Shown here in pieces: positions 23,773 to 34,878 of a DNA stretch of 64,000 bases (its first letter is position 1; each line of letters starts with the position of its first letter). A program made the translations under genes and the position numbers. The stretch is from Solea solea (lineage: Eukaryota; Chordata; Actinopteri; Pleuronectiformes; Soleidae): contig NC_081145.1 of the NCBI RefSeq assembly GCF_958295425.1, positions 27,501,889-27,565,888 of the forward strand. Direction: 5' to 3'. The notes below the pieces were generated by a model. That model was not told where the DNA came from. It saw only the letters and a list, made by a program, of their open reading frames with translations, and searched no databases.

Positions 23773-25236
23773 TCACACCAGCGACTCACACACAGGCACG
23801 TTGTCCGAGTCCTGGCTGTGCATGGAGCTCAGACCCGTGTCCGAGTCGTCGTCGTTGGTGTCGCAGGACTTGGACAAACCTCGGGCCTGTTCCACCCAAA
23901 CACTGCTCTCCTCCTCCTCTGCTGCTGCTGCTGCTGCTGCTGCAGCCTCAGTGTCAGCTGCTGCCTTATCCTCATCATCATCATCATCAGTCACGTGACT
24001 GTTCACCTGCTCTAACTCTATGGTCTCAACTTTGGCGAGCAGGTCCAGCAGTTCGCCCTCCTTGGTCTCCCAGAGTTCCAGACTCAGGTCCAAGTCTCCT
24101 CTCATGGCGTCCAGGTCGGTCTTCAGCCTCAGGCCGATGTACAGACTCGTGTCCAGCTGGGTTCGGATCCTCTCCTCCTCCAGCGCGAGCTCGTTCTCGG
24201 ACAAACTCTCAACGTCTGCTTCCGGCGCTGCTGCAGGAGCGGCGGACGCGGCGAGGCGCACCGCCTCCGCCGCCGACGCCGCCTCCTCCTCCGCTCCCCT
24301 GTCCTCGCGCCGCCGCTTCATCCAGCGGCGGTTCAGCTCCTCCTGGATCTCGCCGGTGATGCTCTCCATCAGCGCCTCGCGCTCCGTCAGCTCCTCCTGC
24401 AGCCGCACCACCTCCTCGCAGCGGCGCGCGTACTCCTCGAACTGCGCCAGCGCCTCCGCCGTGCACCGCGCGTCCTGCCGCTCCGCTTTGCGCATGCAGT
24501 CCGTGGGAGCGGCGAGAGCGTCCGCGGAGGAGTCCACCAGGTACGTGTCCTGCACATAGTTCACCCCGTGTCTCTTGATGCGGTCGAAGTGGACTTTGGC
24601 TTCGAAGCGCTCGATCTCCCGGTCCAGCTCCTTGATTCTGTGGATCTGCTGGCGGAGGGTGTGATCCTGAGAGATCACCAGATGCACCAGCGTCTCCATC
24701 TTCTCCACGGAGCCTTTATCTTTACAGACAGTCTGCTCTTTCTTCTTGTTCATCTTGTCCAGCTTCCTGAAAGCTTTCCTCACGATGCGCCGCTGTCTCT
24801 CCTGGGACAGGTTGGCGGCGGCGGCCGCGGCGGTCCAGCAGCTCCTGGCGGTGCCTTTGAGCCCGGCGCCCGGACCCCCGCTCTCCCGGCTCTGGACCAC
24901 ACGGGCTTCCGCGCTGCGCGGGCCGTTGTTGGGCAGCGACGCCTCGTTCTTCACCAGGACGAAGCGCACGTTCTCCTGCTCGTCTCCCCACGCGCTCCAC
25001 AGCCGCAGGACCTTGGTCTTGTTGGGTAAAATCCTCTCGAAACCTCTCCACTTCTCCACCACGCAGTAGGACTGCGGGGCGCCGGACAGCATCGCGGCGG
25101 AGCTGCCCTGCCGCAGGTTCTGGTCCTCCAGCAGAACTTTGACCACGTCCGCGCAGGTGGTTCGCTTCGTTAAGCCGGAGACGAGCTTCTCCTCCCGGCA
25201 AACCCACACCGAGATCTTCCCCTCCTCCGGTTCCAT
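23773..25236 (-). CDS. rassf10: RASSF10, Ras-association domain family member 10
   Basis: Complete intronless frame of 487 codons; human RASSF10 is also intronless in its coding part and about 507 residues. It belongs to the N-terminal RASSF class (RASSF7-10), scaffolds with a Ras-association fold but no SARAH domain. Residues 7-97 form the RA domain (KISVWVCREEKLVSGL, later EKWRGFERILPNKT). A conserved METLVHLVISQDHT helix (180-193) and HGVNYVQDTYLV (223-234) follow. Coiled coils are likely at about 178-222, 262-310 and 350-410. The tail DSDTGLSSMHSQDSD and terminal CESLV match RASSF10 rather than RASSF9. The ATG at 25236 begins MEPEEGKIS, the family start; the frame runs 19 codons further upstream but only from a TTG. 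The acidic C-terminal part has a nine-alanine run (431-439). The family is linked to mitosis, cell junctions and growth control, and human RASSF10 is silenced by promoter methylation in tumours. Confidence 0.96.
   Translation of the reverse strand: MEPEEGKISVWVCREEKLVSGLTKRTTCADVVKVLLEDQNLRQGSSAAMLSGAPQSYCVVEKWRGFERILPNKTKVLRLWSAWGDEQENVRFVLVKNEASLPNNGPRSAEARVVQSRESGGPGAGLKGTARSCWTAAAAAANLSQERQRRIVRKAFRKLDKMNKKKEQTVCKDKGSVEKMETLVHLVISQDHTLRQQIHRIKELDREIERFEAKVHFDRIKRHGVNYVQDTYLVDSSADALAAPTDCMRKAERQDARCTAEALAQFEEYARRCEEVVRLQEELTEREALMESITGEIQEELNRRWMKRRREDRGAEEEAASAAEAVRLAASAAPAAAPEADVESLSENELALEEERIRTQLDTSLYIGLRLKTDLDAMRGDLDLSLELWETKEGELLDLLAKVETIELEQVNSHVTDDDDDEDKAAADTEAAAAAAAAAEEEESSVWVEQARGLSKSCDTNDDDSDTGLSSMHSQDSDNVPVCESLV
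24130..25235. promoter_or_regulatory. CpG-rich block over the RASSF10 5' half
   Basis: CG dinucleotides are frequent here and scarce in surrounding DNA. A smaller GC-rich patch follows at 25495-25620 upstream of the start codon. This fits a CpG island spanning promoter and first exon, as known for RASSF10. Exact limits were judged by eye. Confidence 0.6.
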
Positions 25237-25694
25237 CTCCGTCAGAGAAAAAAAAAAACAATAATAACAAAAGTTTTGAATCTTCAAAGTCAAGCAACAA
25301 AAGTCAGATTTCTTTCAGACTTTGTTTTTGTTCATTTAAACATTACGACAAAAAAAAAAAGAAAAAAAAGAAAAATCGGTGCGTAATTTTCATCCAAACA
25401 AAATGAAAGTTTCCACTTTAAGTCCAAACATGAAGTTTGTCCTCGGAAAAGTTACATCCATGTATTTCCCCGGTTCTTCTCTGTGGTTCTGGTTCTGTTC
25501 CCGGGCTGAGAGCCGGAGCCCGGGACCTCATCCCTGTTGTCTCTGCCCGGCTGACTGAGCTCAGCTCCGGCGCGCAGATCCACAACAGAGCCGGAGCAGG
25601 AGGAGCGGGTGCGTCCCAGAGCCAGGACTGACTGCTCTGCTGTGAGGGACCAAACAGGAGGAGGAGGAGGGTGTTAACTGCTGAGACACGCCCA

Positions 25695-25703
<9 letters not shown>
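25237..25703 (-). promoter_or_regulatory. RASSF10 5' untranslated and promoter region (inferred)
   Basis: It contains an A-rich stretch at 25350-25373 (plus strand) and a GC-rich segment at 25495-25620. No TATA box at a clear position was seen; the transcription start cannot be placed. Confidence 0.4.

Positions 25704-25738
<35 letters not shown>
25704..25738. repeat. CT/CA microsatellite
   Basis: (CT)n followed by (CA)n, about 470 bases upstream of the RASSF10 start. Confidence 0.95.
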
Positions 25739-25740
<2 letters not shown>

Positions 25741-26084
25741 CTCTTTTCCTCAGGACACATTGACTTTTATTCATTTGTAAAAATGAAAAATTAAATCTGT
25801 ATGGTTTCTGCCTGGACTGGACATCAAAGCTCCAACATACGGAGAGGGAACCTGAGAACCTGAAGAGAAGAAGTGAGAAAGAAAATCATTCAAACTGAGT
25901 CGTTTCACGTGAGAGAATCTTCATTTCCTGACATTTTATGATTTGTCCTATTTGTCACATGTTCACACTTTACAAAGTGTGTTGTTGAGTCAAAGTTATG
26001 ATTCATTCTTTATCACAGAATTGTGCAAAAGTAACAAAATACAATGTTTTCTTCCATTTTTGTTCATTAAAAACAAACTCTGAA

Positions 26085-26450
26085 CTGTGCGTCTGTCTGT
26101 CTGTGAGTGTGTGCGTCTGTCTGTCTGTGTATGTATCTGTCTGTGTGTCTGTCTGTGCGTCTGTCTGTCTGTGTGTGTGTGCGTCTGTCTGTCTGTGTAT
26201 GCATCTGTCTGTGTGTCTGTCTGTGTGTGCGTCTGTCTGTGTATGCGTCTGTCTGTGCGTCTGTGTGTGTGTGTGCGTCTGTCTGTCTGTCTGTGTGTGT
26301 CTGTGTGTGCGTCTGTGTGTCTGTGTGTGTGTGTCTGTGTGTGCGTCTGTCTGTGTATGCGTCTGTCTGTGCGTCTGTGTGTGTGTGTGCGTCTGTCTGT
26401 CTGTCTGTGTGTGTCTGTGTGTGCGTCTGTGTGTCTGTGTGTGCGTCCAT
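26085..26450. repeat. Compound TGTC/TG array with a 114-bp higher-order period
   Basis: Runs of CTGT, TG and GCGT make a 365-bp tract. The phrase GTGTATGCGTCTGTCTGTGC occurs at 26239 and again 114 bases later, with the text between also repeated. Both strands are open for more than 120 codons as an artefact. Confidence 0.9.
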
Positions 26451-26749
26451 CCAGTTTCTAAAAGTTCTTGAGCCCTTTTTTGTCTCAGGTGTGTTTATAT
26501 CGTTCATGAAATGAAAATTCTCTATATTTGTCATGATTGTCTTCAGCTTGTGCTGTAAATAAAGTTTATGAGACACTTCTTATTGACTGTGTTCTATATG
26601 TTTTAATATAGTCATAGAAGAAGAAGAAGAAGAGTTCATGACTAATGAGGTTTGACCTCAGAAAAGAAAGTGACCACATGTGACTGTGTTTCCTCGTCCA
26701 GCTCTCACACTATTTGTTTCTCTGTGTCCTGCAAATGTGACCACGTTTA
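26451..26749. other. Short gene-free stretch
   Basis: It contains an (AAG)n run near 26620-26633. No gene is seen. Confidence 0.5.
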
Positions 26750-26852
26750 CAGCAGCAGCAGTAACAACAGCAGCAGCAGCAGCAGTAACAGCAGCAGCAG
26801 CAGCAGTAACAGCAGCAGCAGCAGCAGCAGTAACAGCAGCAGCAGCAGCAGC
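26750..26852. repeat. Interrupted CAG repeat
   Basis: CAG units are broken at regular places by TAACAG, giving blocks of four to six CAGs. No splice or start context suggests a glutamine, alanine or serine tract in a protein. Confidence 0.9.
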
Positions 26853-26979
26853 TCTTACTCAGCAGAGTTTGTTTCACTGCACTGTTCATTGTTTCTGCTG
26901 CACAGTGTCATCGTCGTCTTAATCCCCCTCACAGCTGAGTGTTTTAGAGCTCAGCTGGATTGAGACTAAAGCGGAAGGA

Positions 26980-27560
26980 AATACACACACACACACACAC
27001 ACACACATGCTGGTCCCCATGACTTCCGAGGACATCCTAATCCTAACCCTAAATTTAAAACATGTCTTCACTTTAAAATTGTAGTAATTTACTTTGATTT
27101 TTGTCCCCAAAATGTCAGTGTTTTAACAGATTAAGGTCCCCGCAACATAAGGAATACAAGTTACACACACACACACACACACACACAGTTGCTTTTCTAA
27201 GCATTTTTTTTTTTTACCAACAAATGCATCACTCTGAGCTGAGGTCACCACACACACACACACACTCACTAATGGATGAACTCCATTAATGTGCACACGC
27301 ACACACACACAGACACACACACACACACACACACCACAAAACACTCTTAATGCAGTTAAATATATAAATAATAAATAAATCCTGTGTTTCATACTGTGTT
27401 ACACACTCACATTATGGGGACATTATGGGGACGTGTCCCTATGAAGACAAAAACATCATTACGTTTGAAGGTGAAACATGTTTTAAAGTAAGTTTAGGGG
27501 CAGTACTAGTTATGGTTAAGGTTAGAGTTCAAGTCTCCAGAATGTCCTCTGAAGTCGGGT
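26980..27560. repeat. CA microsatellite cluster with the CA-associated repeat family
   Basis: (CA)n tracts at about 26984-27006, 27163-27187, 27250-27266 and 27293-27333 alternate with 'ggtccccatgacttccgagg' and 'taatcctaaccctaaattta' text and a second copy near 27410-27550 in opposite orientation. Confidence 0.75.
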
Positions 27561-28014
27561 TTTAGAGAGAGAGAGAAATATTTTCAAAATAAATGCTGTT
27601 TTTGTTTCATCAACATAAAAAAATAAAATAAAAAAAAGTATCTTTTAAATGTTTGCAGCGAATTAAAACCATGAGAAATCAATGATCAGAGCTGATCATG
27701 TGGAGGAAAAGTTGTTTTGTAGGTTTTTCCGGAGTATGGCTCCCTCTGGTGTTCATAAATGATGCAGCACATGGACAATAATCTGTGAAAATGTGTTCAT
27801 TGTTGCTTCAAATTTAGATTTTCATCACTTTTAAGTAAAAACTGATTCTGCCAGTAACAATCATTAAATATGGGTAGAAAAGTTTAATAAAACTGTAAAA
27901 ATATGTTGGTTTGATACAAAACTATATATACATTTCTATCTATGCATATATATATGTATATATATACATATATATACAAAGTATAATGAAACAAAATGTC
28001 ACAGTATATTAATT
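27561..28014. other. Gene-free, AT-rich stretch
   Basis: It ends in a (TATA)-type run at about 27945-27978. Nothing coding was seen. Confidence 0.5.
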
Positions 28015-28262
28015 TTTTGGTACTTTATTAATCCCCTTAGGGAAATTACTCTCAGTCTCAGAGCGACTGAATATTCTCTGCATTTGACCCATCCTAGAAT
28101 TAGGAGCAGTGGGCTGCCACACTGAGTAGCGCCCGGGGGGCATTGGGAGTTGGGTACCTTGCTCAGGGGTACCCAGCCCTTTTTCGGCCGGGTGGAGATT
28201 TGAACCAGCGACCTTCCGGTTACAAGTCAAGTTCCCTTTCCACTTGGCCACGGGCTGCCCAT
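28015..28262 (-). mobile_element. tRNA-derived SINE
   Basis: On the minus strand the element begins GGGCAGCCCGTGGCCAAGTG, holds a B box GGTCGCTGGTTCAAATC about 45 bases in, and ends with a tail reading TTTCCCTAAGGGGATTAATA. This is the layout of a tRNA-derived SINE with a LINE-like tail. It is well preserved, so probably younger than the copy at 7917-8172. Confidence 0.85.
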
Positions 28263-29214
28263 GTTAAGGTTTAAAAATGTCATACATTAAAAATGTTTTT
28301 ATCTCAGTAGTAAAACAAAAATGTCCCATAGTAAATAATAAAAACGTTCTTAAAGTAAAATAATAATATACATATTTATACATATATGTGTATAAAACAC
28401 TTGTATTATATTATAATACAAGTGTTATAATGCAACATTAAATGTCATTAAAAAAAGAATCATCATCTTCAACAAAATGTTATTGAATATTAAAATAATG
28501 TAAAAATGTACGGAAGAGGATTTGGGCCAAAACTAAATAATAAACAAAAAAATAAATAAATTAATAAAAGAGCCTGAATTCGGAGATTAAAGTCAGAATT
28601 ATCATTAAAAAAAAGTCACTTTCTGCAGAATTTAGATTTTTTTTTCAGAATTGTTTTGTCGGACAGAAGAGATTAAGAAAATAATCCTAACTTCACTAAA
28701 AAAACAGCATTGAGATGAAGTGGACGCTGTAGCTCCATCAGCGTGTCATAACAGCTCTTCACCACCAGAGGGCAGAGCAGGACTGAAATATCTATATAAC
28801 AAGAAAACAAGAAGAAACGTTTCTTCCTCATCTTTGACTTTAATACGATACTTTCTTAAAACCTGATGATTATAAAAAAACATGTTATATTTTTGTTTGT
28901 TTGTTAGTTTGTGAACTTTTGTTATAATCATGTTTGTTGCTGCGTGTCTTTAGTGTCTTCACAAAAACGCGCAGCTTTTTCAAATTCGGCGTCATCAACT
29001 GTGTCAAATGCACCAGGCGGAAATGAAGAGAATGCCCTTTCAGAATAAAAGACCAAACAGTCGATTCCTATAGTGAGGACAATCACGCTGGTCCTCACTG
29101 AATGAAAAATGTCGCCAAAAATACGATGTGTGTTTGTTCTTCAAAACTCGTCTTTACTGAGACTTTTATTGTTTAAAAAAACTCATGTAAACCGGAAGTA
29201 GAACCTGTGCTTGT
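28263..29214. other. Gene-free, AT-rich stretch
   Basis: A-rich and T-rich runs dominate; no exon is seen. Confidence 0.5.
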
Positions 29215-29453
29215 TCTGGAGCTTGACGGTAGTTTACAGCACTGACACACACACACACACACGAGGATCAAGTCGCTGAAAGCAGCTGAGACAGAAGTGA
29301 AGACAGTGAGTGTGTGCGTGTCTCTGTCACACACTGTGGATTAAAGCAGATTATCCAGAAGCACGACCAGGACCAGGACCAGGACCAGAACCAGAATTTG
29401 CCTGCGCACTTTATATTATATATGAACATTTTTAAGGACTGGAGTCTCCTGCT
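29215..29453 (+). promoter_or_regulatory. Candidate 5' untranslated exon of the plus-strand gene
   Basis: A purine-rich segment with tandem GACCAG units (29366-29390) ends in a consensus donor: CTGCT, then GTAAGTAAC at 29454. A CCGGAAGT ETS-type site lies at its left edge. An upstream leader exon of mical2 would need such a donor, because its first coding exon begins with an acceptor at 45938. The left limit is a guess and transcription is not shown. Confidence 0.3.
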
Positions 29454-30133
29454 GTAAGTAACTGACTGTGTGTGTGTGTGTGTGTGTGTTTGAAACGTTG
29501 TTTTTTTTAAGTTTTAAGGGAAAAACAAACGTTTAAAAAACAAAAATCCGCTTCCGTTAAATGAGTCCTTGGCTGTAAATTGTCTCACTAATTAAAGGAG
29601 CAGCAGGTGAAACGAGGACAGACCTCAGCTGAAGTTTTAGTGCTCATTAAGTTTAAGAAAATAAAACTTTGACTCATATGTAAGTGACATAAATGTGTTT
29701 TAACTGGTTACCAGTTACAGTATAAACGTATAAATGAGGTATGTTGGACCAGTGTTTGTCCACAGTGGACATTAAAGTAATGTAATGTTATGTTCTTTAC
29801 AAAATAAAAGCATGACAGACACACAGCCTTCGTCATGAAGTCAAAGCATTTAAAAAAAAAATACTGATTTTAAAAACACAAGAACTGAAACAATTTTTAA
29901 AAGTGATAGATTTAATTAGATTTTTTTAAAACAGTGTTGGGATGAGGAGTTCCATCCAAGGATGTAAATTACAGGGGGGGCATGTTAAATAAATTTGTCC
30001 TGGGGGACACTTTCCAGTCCTCAATGGTTTGGTCCATTCTCACATAGCATATTACGAGTCATTTAAGTTATTTCTTTGATTTAGATTTTCATTCTTCAGT
30101 TTTTAATTCAGCCAAATATTATTATTATAATTA

Positions 30134-30175
<42 letters not shown>

Positions 30176-31227
30176 TCCAAATGTTATTTTCCCTGTTTGA
30201 CCTTGTCCCTGAAAATCAGCAATTTTTGAATAATTTAATCGATTTTCCAGTCAGATTTGTGTTTATACAGAAAACGTTGGTCATATTTTGTGTATCATTG
30301 TCGACAACCGCCCCAATTTTTTTGTTTCCCTTACAGGGATTACTTAATGTTTATTGTCCCTGGCCAACAATGACATGAGATTTTAATTTCCAGTTCAGGT
30401 TATTCTCATTTTGTGTGTTAGTGATTGTCCCGAAAGAACACAAAGGAATCCATGTCTGCGTCACATGACGCCCAAAGCAATTATATTAAATAACAAAAAT
30501 TCAACCTTTTAATGACTGGAAACTAAAGTGTGTGTCGCCTCCTCCTCCTGCACCTAAGTCACTGCATACAAGCGCTGTGAATCCACGCAGCAGTAAACCA
30601 GAACCTCCTGTGTCCCTGTGACGCTCAAAACAAAAAAAAAGAAGAAAAACCCGGCTCATCGGTGGCCAGGACCTGAAAATCAACACTTTCTGTTTTTACT
30701 TTAGTGTTTAAACCTAACGAGCTTTCCTCACTTCCTCTCTTTGGTTCACTGCATCGTCGTCCGTTGACATTTCGCACTGTAAGTGAACCGAGACCCACAT
30801 TTTCAGATGAACCAGAGTTCGCATCAGAGTTTGGGAGGAGCTTTGACACCTGTCCAAACGAAACAAACTCTGGACTCAGACTAACATGTTTAAACTCCAC
30901 TACAAGGAGCCGTGAACTGGTGTCGCTTAGTAGTCGCAGAATATCTGCAAATCTAAATTTGGAATAAGAAGATAATTGTGTCTTCTCACAAGTTGGGATG
31001 ATGGTGATAATTTCACTTGAATCAGTTTCATTCCCCGCCCCGGCCGTTTGTCTTCATCACACATGATTAAATTCCCTCGGTAGTTTTTAGAGTGATTATG
31101 TGTGACCATGCTCATGTGCAGCTCTTGTGTTTCTCCCACTTGATTCCTGAGTGAAGCAGGTGGTTCCTCCGTCCTCTGGGACCTGAAACCCAGTCAGGCT
31201 GAGAAGGACGGTGTCGTCTTTGAATCA
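29454..31227. other. Gene-free stretch with GT and TTA repeats
   Basis: (GT)n lies at about 29467-29490 and (TTA)n at about 30118-30174. The 29500-31200 segment has no recognised exon. If the candidate leader exon is real, this is mical2 intron. Confidence 0.5.
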
Positions 31228-31267
31228 ACTCCTCCCTCCTCCTCCTCCTCCTCCTCCTCCTCCTCCA
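31228..31267. repeat. (CTC)n trinucleotide repeat
   Basis: About a dozen CTC/TCC units; low-complexity. Confidence 0.9.
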
Positions 31268-31654
31268 GTTGTCGTGGACTTGTGTTTCAGTAGCCGAATA
31301 AACTTTCACTCACTTTACACCGGAGCACAGAAGAGGATTAGCCTTCATTAGAAGTGGCTTCCATGCTGGTCTGACGCAGGCAGGGGACGGTATGAAAATT
31401 CCATGTCACAACTATCCTGACTGTTGTTGTGATCATTGGACCTTCTCTCCATCCTCCATCTTCATTTCATGTCAAGTGTTTCCGGGGGCGGAGCTTTGAC
31501 CAGAGGGGGTGGGGAGTATCGGTTGCATTTTGTCAAAGTTTAGCTGCTATTTCTAATGTACATAAAAATGAACATTAACTAATAATAATATCCTTTAATC
31601 TACTTTTGCTTTTTTACAATACTTCTTCTATTTAGCTTATTCCTCTTTTTTTAA

Positions 31655-31700
31655 ACCGCTTTGGATAAAAGCGTCTGCTAAATGCTTAAACGTTAAATGA
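31655..31700 (+). mobile_element. SINE 3' tail remnant
   Basis: The sequence GCTTTGGATAAAAGCGTCTG followed by CTAAATGCTTAAA is the well-known teleost SINE tail. The body upstream was not recognised. Confidence 0.6.
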
Positions 31701-32067
31701 AGTAACCTCAAGCAAATTGCCACCATCGTCTTATTTGTCTCTTCTGATCAAAACAAGAGTGCGACACCACCAACTGAACTGGAAAGTGTTGTGGTCTGTC
31801 CATGTAGGACAATCCATTTAGAATCAAAGTGTAGGCATGGGTGGAGTCATCCACGTAGGACCTCTTGCTATGACCAAAAACTTATGTCCTGGTATTTCCA
31901 GTTTCACAGAATTGAGCGGTAAATTCTTTTCGATTGATGAGCATGAGTGAGTAGTCGAGCTAGAGAGGTGGACGTTCATTCATTCACATGACGGTTGCTT
32001 GTGGCGCTGGTGCCAATCTCAGCTGACATAGAGCGAAAGACGATTTCTATCCTGAGGTCGGTGGAAA
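31701..32067. other. Gene-free stretch with repeat-derived text
   Basis: The phrase 'ggtgccaatctcagctgaca' near 32009 belongs to a high-copy teleost repeat recognised from memory. No gene is supported. Confidence 0.4.
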
Positions 32068-32781
32068 CTATCTCTGATGGGGAAGATTAGCTTCTGGCCG
32101 ATCCACAAGCATCCTCCAATCAGGGGCCTTAGCGGGAGGAGGTTTAGATGTTTTCTTTTCTTTCCCAGACAAACGTTTACTGCTCCCTGGGGATTGGTTG
32201 CACTTTTGAAGGAAGGAGTTGACCGTTGGCCACTTCCATATCTGATCTAAGACCACGTACTGCTGTGACACAAGTCTGGTTTAAGTATCGGAACTGGTGA
32301 TTGGATTTTGAGTCACTTCGGCCTGGTAATCGGTAGCCATTGTGCCATGAAAATGATCTTCTGCTGCACTTGAAGGTAACGTGTTAAAGTGATGTTTTCG
32401 GGTATGATTGTGTGATTGGAGTCCTTTTGTAAACCCCAGCACTCTTGAGATTACAGAATGTCCAGCCGTTGCCAATCCTCGAGATGTTAATCTTGGAACA
32501 TTTTCATGTTGGCCTTCCCCTTGTTATCTGTACCATCGTGGCCAAGCTGTCACTTCCTGGAATGAGTGGTTGACTTATAAGGGGGTGTCACTGCTTGTGT
32601 CAGCACTGAGGGACAAAAATACACCTGAGCGTCACTGTCACTGGCTGATTGGATGGACCACTGTCAGATGAGAAAGGCCAAGTCCAGCTCCAGTATGTTG
32701 GGAGGAATTTGGGATTGTACCACTCTTGGACCATATAATGCCATTCATTTTGCCTGCACACCACAGACGTGGCTGCACCTA
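32068..32781 (-). pseudogene. Coding-like remnant, unknown origin
   Basis: Three successive minus-strand open pieces (32600-32806, 32281-32475, 32068-32271) have protein-like composition and no simple repeats. The last is rich in Lys, Pro and Ser. Stops and shifts separate them. I do not recognise the family. A decayed retroelement or endogenous viral sequence is possible but unproven. Confidence 0.3.
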
Positions 32782-32814
32782 TAACCTGTATGAAACAAAC
32801 TTTCATACAGGTTA
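32782..32814. repeat. Perfect 14-bp hairpin
   Basis: TAACCTGTATGAAA, a five-base loop (CAAAC), then its exact complement TTTCATACAGGTTA. Confidence 0.9.
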
Positions 32815-32934
32815 GACATGCGAGGACTGAAGGAAAAACTTATTTTAGCTGCTTAACAAAAATCTCAACTCATAAAACTATCGACGCCAGCTGTATCTCA
32901 TTATTAGACAGATGTTAATGACTGGGAACTGAAT

Positions 32935-33000
32935 TCACTCTCCCACACCAAAGTCCATAGAGAAAATCAGAGGCAGTGAGTTCAAATGTTGTCTCCACAA
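32935..33000. mobile_element. Foldback MITE, half-copy
   Basis: Only the left arm, CACCAAAGTCCATAGAGAAA, and some core are present. Confidence 0.55.
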
Positions 33001-33405
33001 GCCAAGGCGCTTCATAGGACTGCATTTAAATTTCCTTTGCTGGACCTCTGTGTTACCATGGACCTGTCATGGTGTGTTTGTCACATTTAATTATGTTCTC
33101 TGCCCTCGTTGACACAAAAGCAGGTCTGTCTTTGTGCCTCTGTCATGGTAAATAAAAGAAATGTTTGCATCTCGATGCAGAACCTGCGGCGCCTTTATTG
33201 TATGAATGATGTTTTGCACTTTTAAAGTGATAGTTCCGGTTTTTTATGTGTGGCTTTACAAGCACTGACACAAAGTCGGCCTGACCTGAGCTTTGCATGG
33301 AAGTGGCAGAAGATTGAAGAACATTCTTCTTGAAGAATGTGTTTTGTACTTTATCTCACTACTACACATCCTTTTCAGACTGGAAGCTGAAGTCTGTGCC
33401 ACTCT

Positions 33406-33410
<5 letters not shown>

Positions 33411-33444
<34 letters not shown>

Positions 33445-33493
33445 ACTCACTCACTCACTCACTCACTCACTCACTCACTCACTCACTCACTCA
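33411..33493. repeat. (CT)n joined to (CACT)n
   Basis: About 15 CT units, then about 13 CACT units. The array runs straight into the left arm of a foldback MITE, whose normal start is CACTCTCCTGC, so the array probably grew from the arm. Confidence 0.95.
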
Positions 33494-33717
33494 CCAAAGT
33501 CCATAGAGAAAATCAGCATTTGTAGCTCGCAGGGACACAGTTGCTGATTCCATCAGTTAGTGTCATATGTATTATTTTGTGACTTGTGCAAGTTAATCCT
33601 TCATTTGAATAAACACAAGTAACAATAATAGGCCGCAGTAGACGAGCAGCTCCAGTGTCTCTGTGACCTAAAAAACACTCATTTTCTCAGTGGAGTTTGT
33701 TGTGGGAGAATAAGAGT
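33490..33717. mobile_element. Foldback MITE, copy 4
   Basis: Left arm CACCAAAGTCCATAGAGAAA; right arm CATTTTCTCAGTGGAGTTTG; the core has 'ggccgcagtagacgagcagc'. The outer end at 33221 reads 'tttaaagtgatagttccgg', similar to the element terminus at 57359, so the full element may reach 33221-33840. Confidence 0.7.
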
Positions 33718-34638
33718 TTGAAAAACTGCAGTTTAATCCAGAAACAACTATTTAACTGTGAAGCAAAGAACCAAACATTTTTATAGAAAAAACAGTGTAG
33801 ATTTAACCCGGCCCCAATTTTAGTCCGTGAGCCTTTTGTTAAGTGACAAAAATCAGTTTTTCTAGCTGGCTAGCAGCCATGTTTTTATTAAGGTGTACAC
33901 ACACACACACACACACAGTGACGTCAGTGCTGACATCGCTCTCATTGAAGCAACAGTTAAGTGATTTTACACAATAATTTTAATCATGTTATCTTATTTC
34001 TGTGATGTTAGCATGTTTTCAGTTCTGTCGTTTCAGGGTTGTTTGACTTTTCTCTCAGAGTGTGAACAACATGACGGATTTAAATGCATTGGAATTGTGG
34101 CTGTGTGGAGGTTTCAGCTAATATCTGGTATTTACATGTGATAACCCAGACAGGAGATGCAAATCTTATATTTAGCATGTTACCAAAACAACCCTTGAAT
34201 GTTTGTTTGTTTGTTTGTTGGATAGAAAGTCACATGTCAGTCCTCTGTTGTTCGATCTCAAGCAGTTGCCTAATTGACCTTTGCCTCAACACAGATTTGA
34301 CAAAGTCACAGGCTTCAGTCTTGACGTTGCGACAGCCGGTTCAACCATTAACCATTTGAAAGTGTCTCTGCGTCACACCAGGTGAGCTCAGACTGTTCAC
34401 TCAGCCGTGACACTGTGCTGACCTCATGTCAGATTCCTCACGTAGACAACGGGAGAACTTATGTATGAACCCTGTGAAACTGGAAATAGGACCTGACTGA
34501 GCGTTACCTCCATATCAGCAGGTTCTCATAGTGTTGTTTGTTCTTGCCTTTATGTTCAGTGTTGTTGTTGTTGTTTTCTTCCCTGTGTGAATCTATGATC
34601 ATGCTGTGAAGCAGAAAGTGAGGCGTCGTCCACATGTA
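33718..34638. other. Gene-free stretch
   Basis: A (CA)n tract at 33898-33917 and a (GTTT)n run near 34202-34218. No exon is seen. Confidence 0.5.
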
Positions 34639-34742
34639 GGGTATTTACATACAGTATTTAGGTATTTACATACAGTATTTAGGTATTTACATACAGTATT
34701 TAGGTATTTACATACAGTATTTAGGTATTTACATACAGGTAT
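34639..34742. repeat. 21-bp minisatellite, five copies
   Basis: Unit GGTATTTACATACAGTATTT plus A, repeated with no visible change. Confidence 0.97.
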
Positions 34743-34878
34743 TTTCTGAAATCCTGTCCACGTGAAAACACAAAACCCACTGTTGTGTCCTGTTGTGTTA
34801 AAAGCATACAAACTCAACAGGAGGCCATGATATTATGGTAACTGTAAAGATAGATAGACACATTTGAGAACCACAGCT

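Noticed and set aside
25237..25293. 19-codon N-terminal extension of RASSF10
   Set aside because: It begins at a TTG; the ATG at 25236 gives the conserved family start.
23766..25300. Other long frames overlapping RASSF10 on both strands (e.g. 197 and 192 codons)
   Set aside because: GC-rich shadows of the RASSF10 frame without any family resemblance.
26067..26576. Cys/Val/Ser-rich and Thr/His/Asp-rich frames
   Set aside because: Artefacts of the TG/CTGT compound repeat.
28018..28262. tRNA gene suggested by A- and B-box-like sequence
   Set aside because: No cloverleaf; the arrangement plus the 3' tail shows a SINE.
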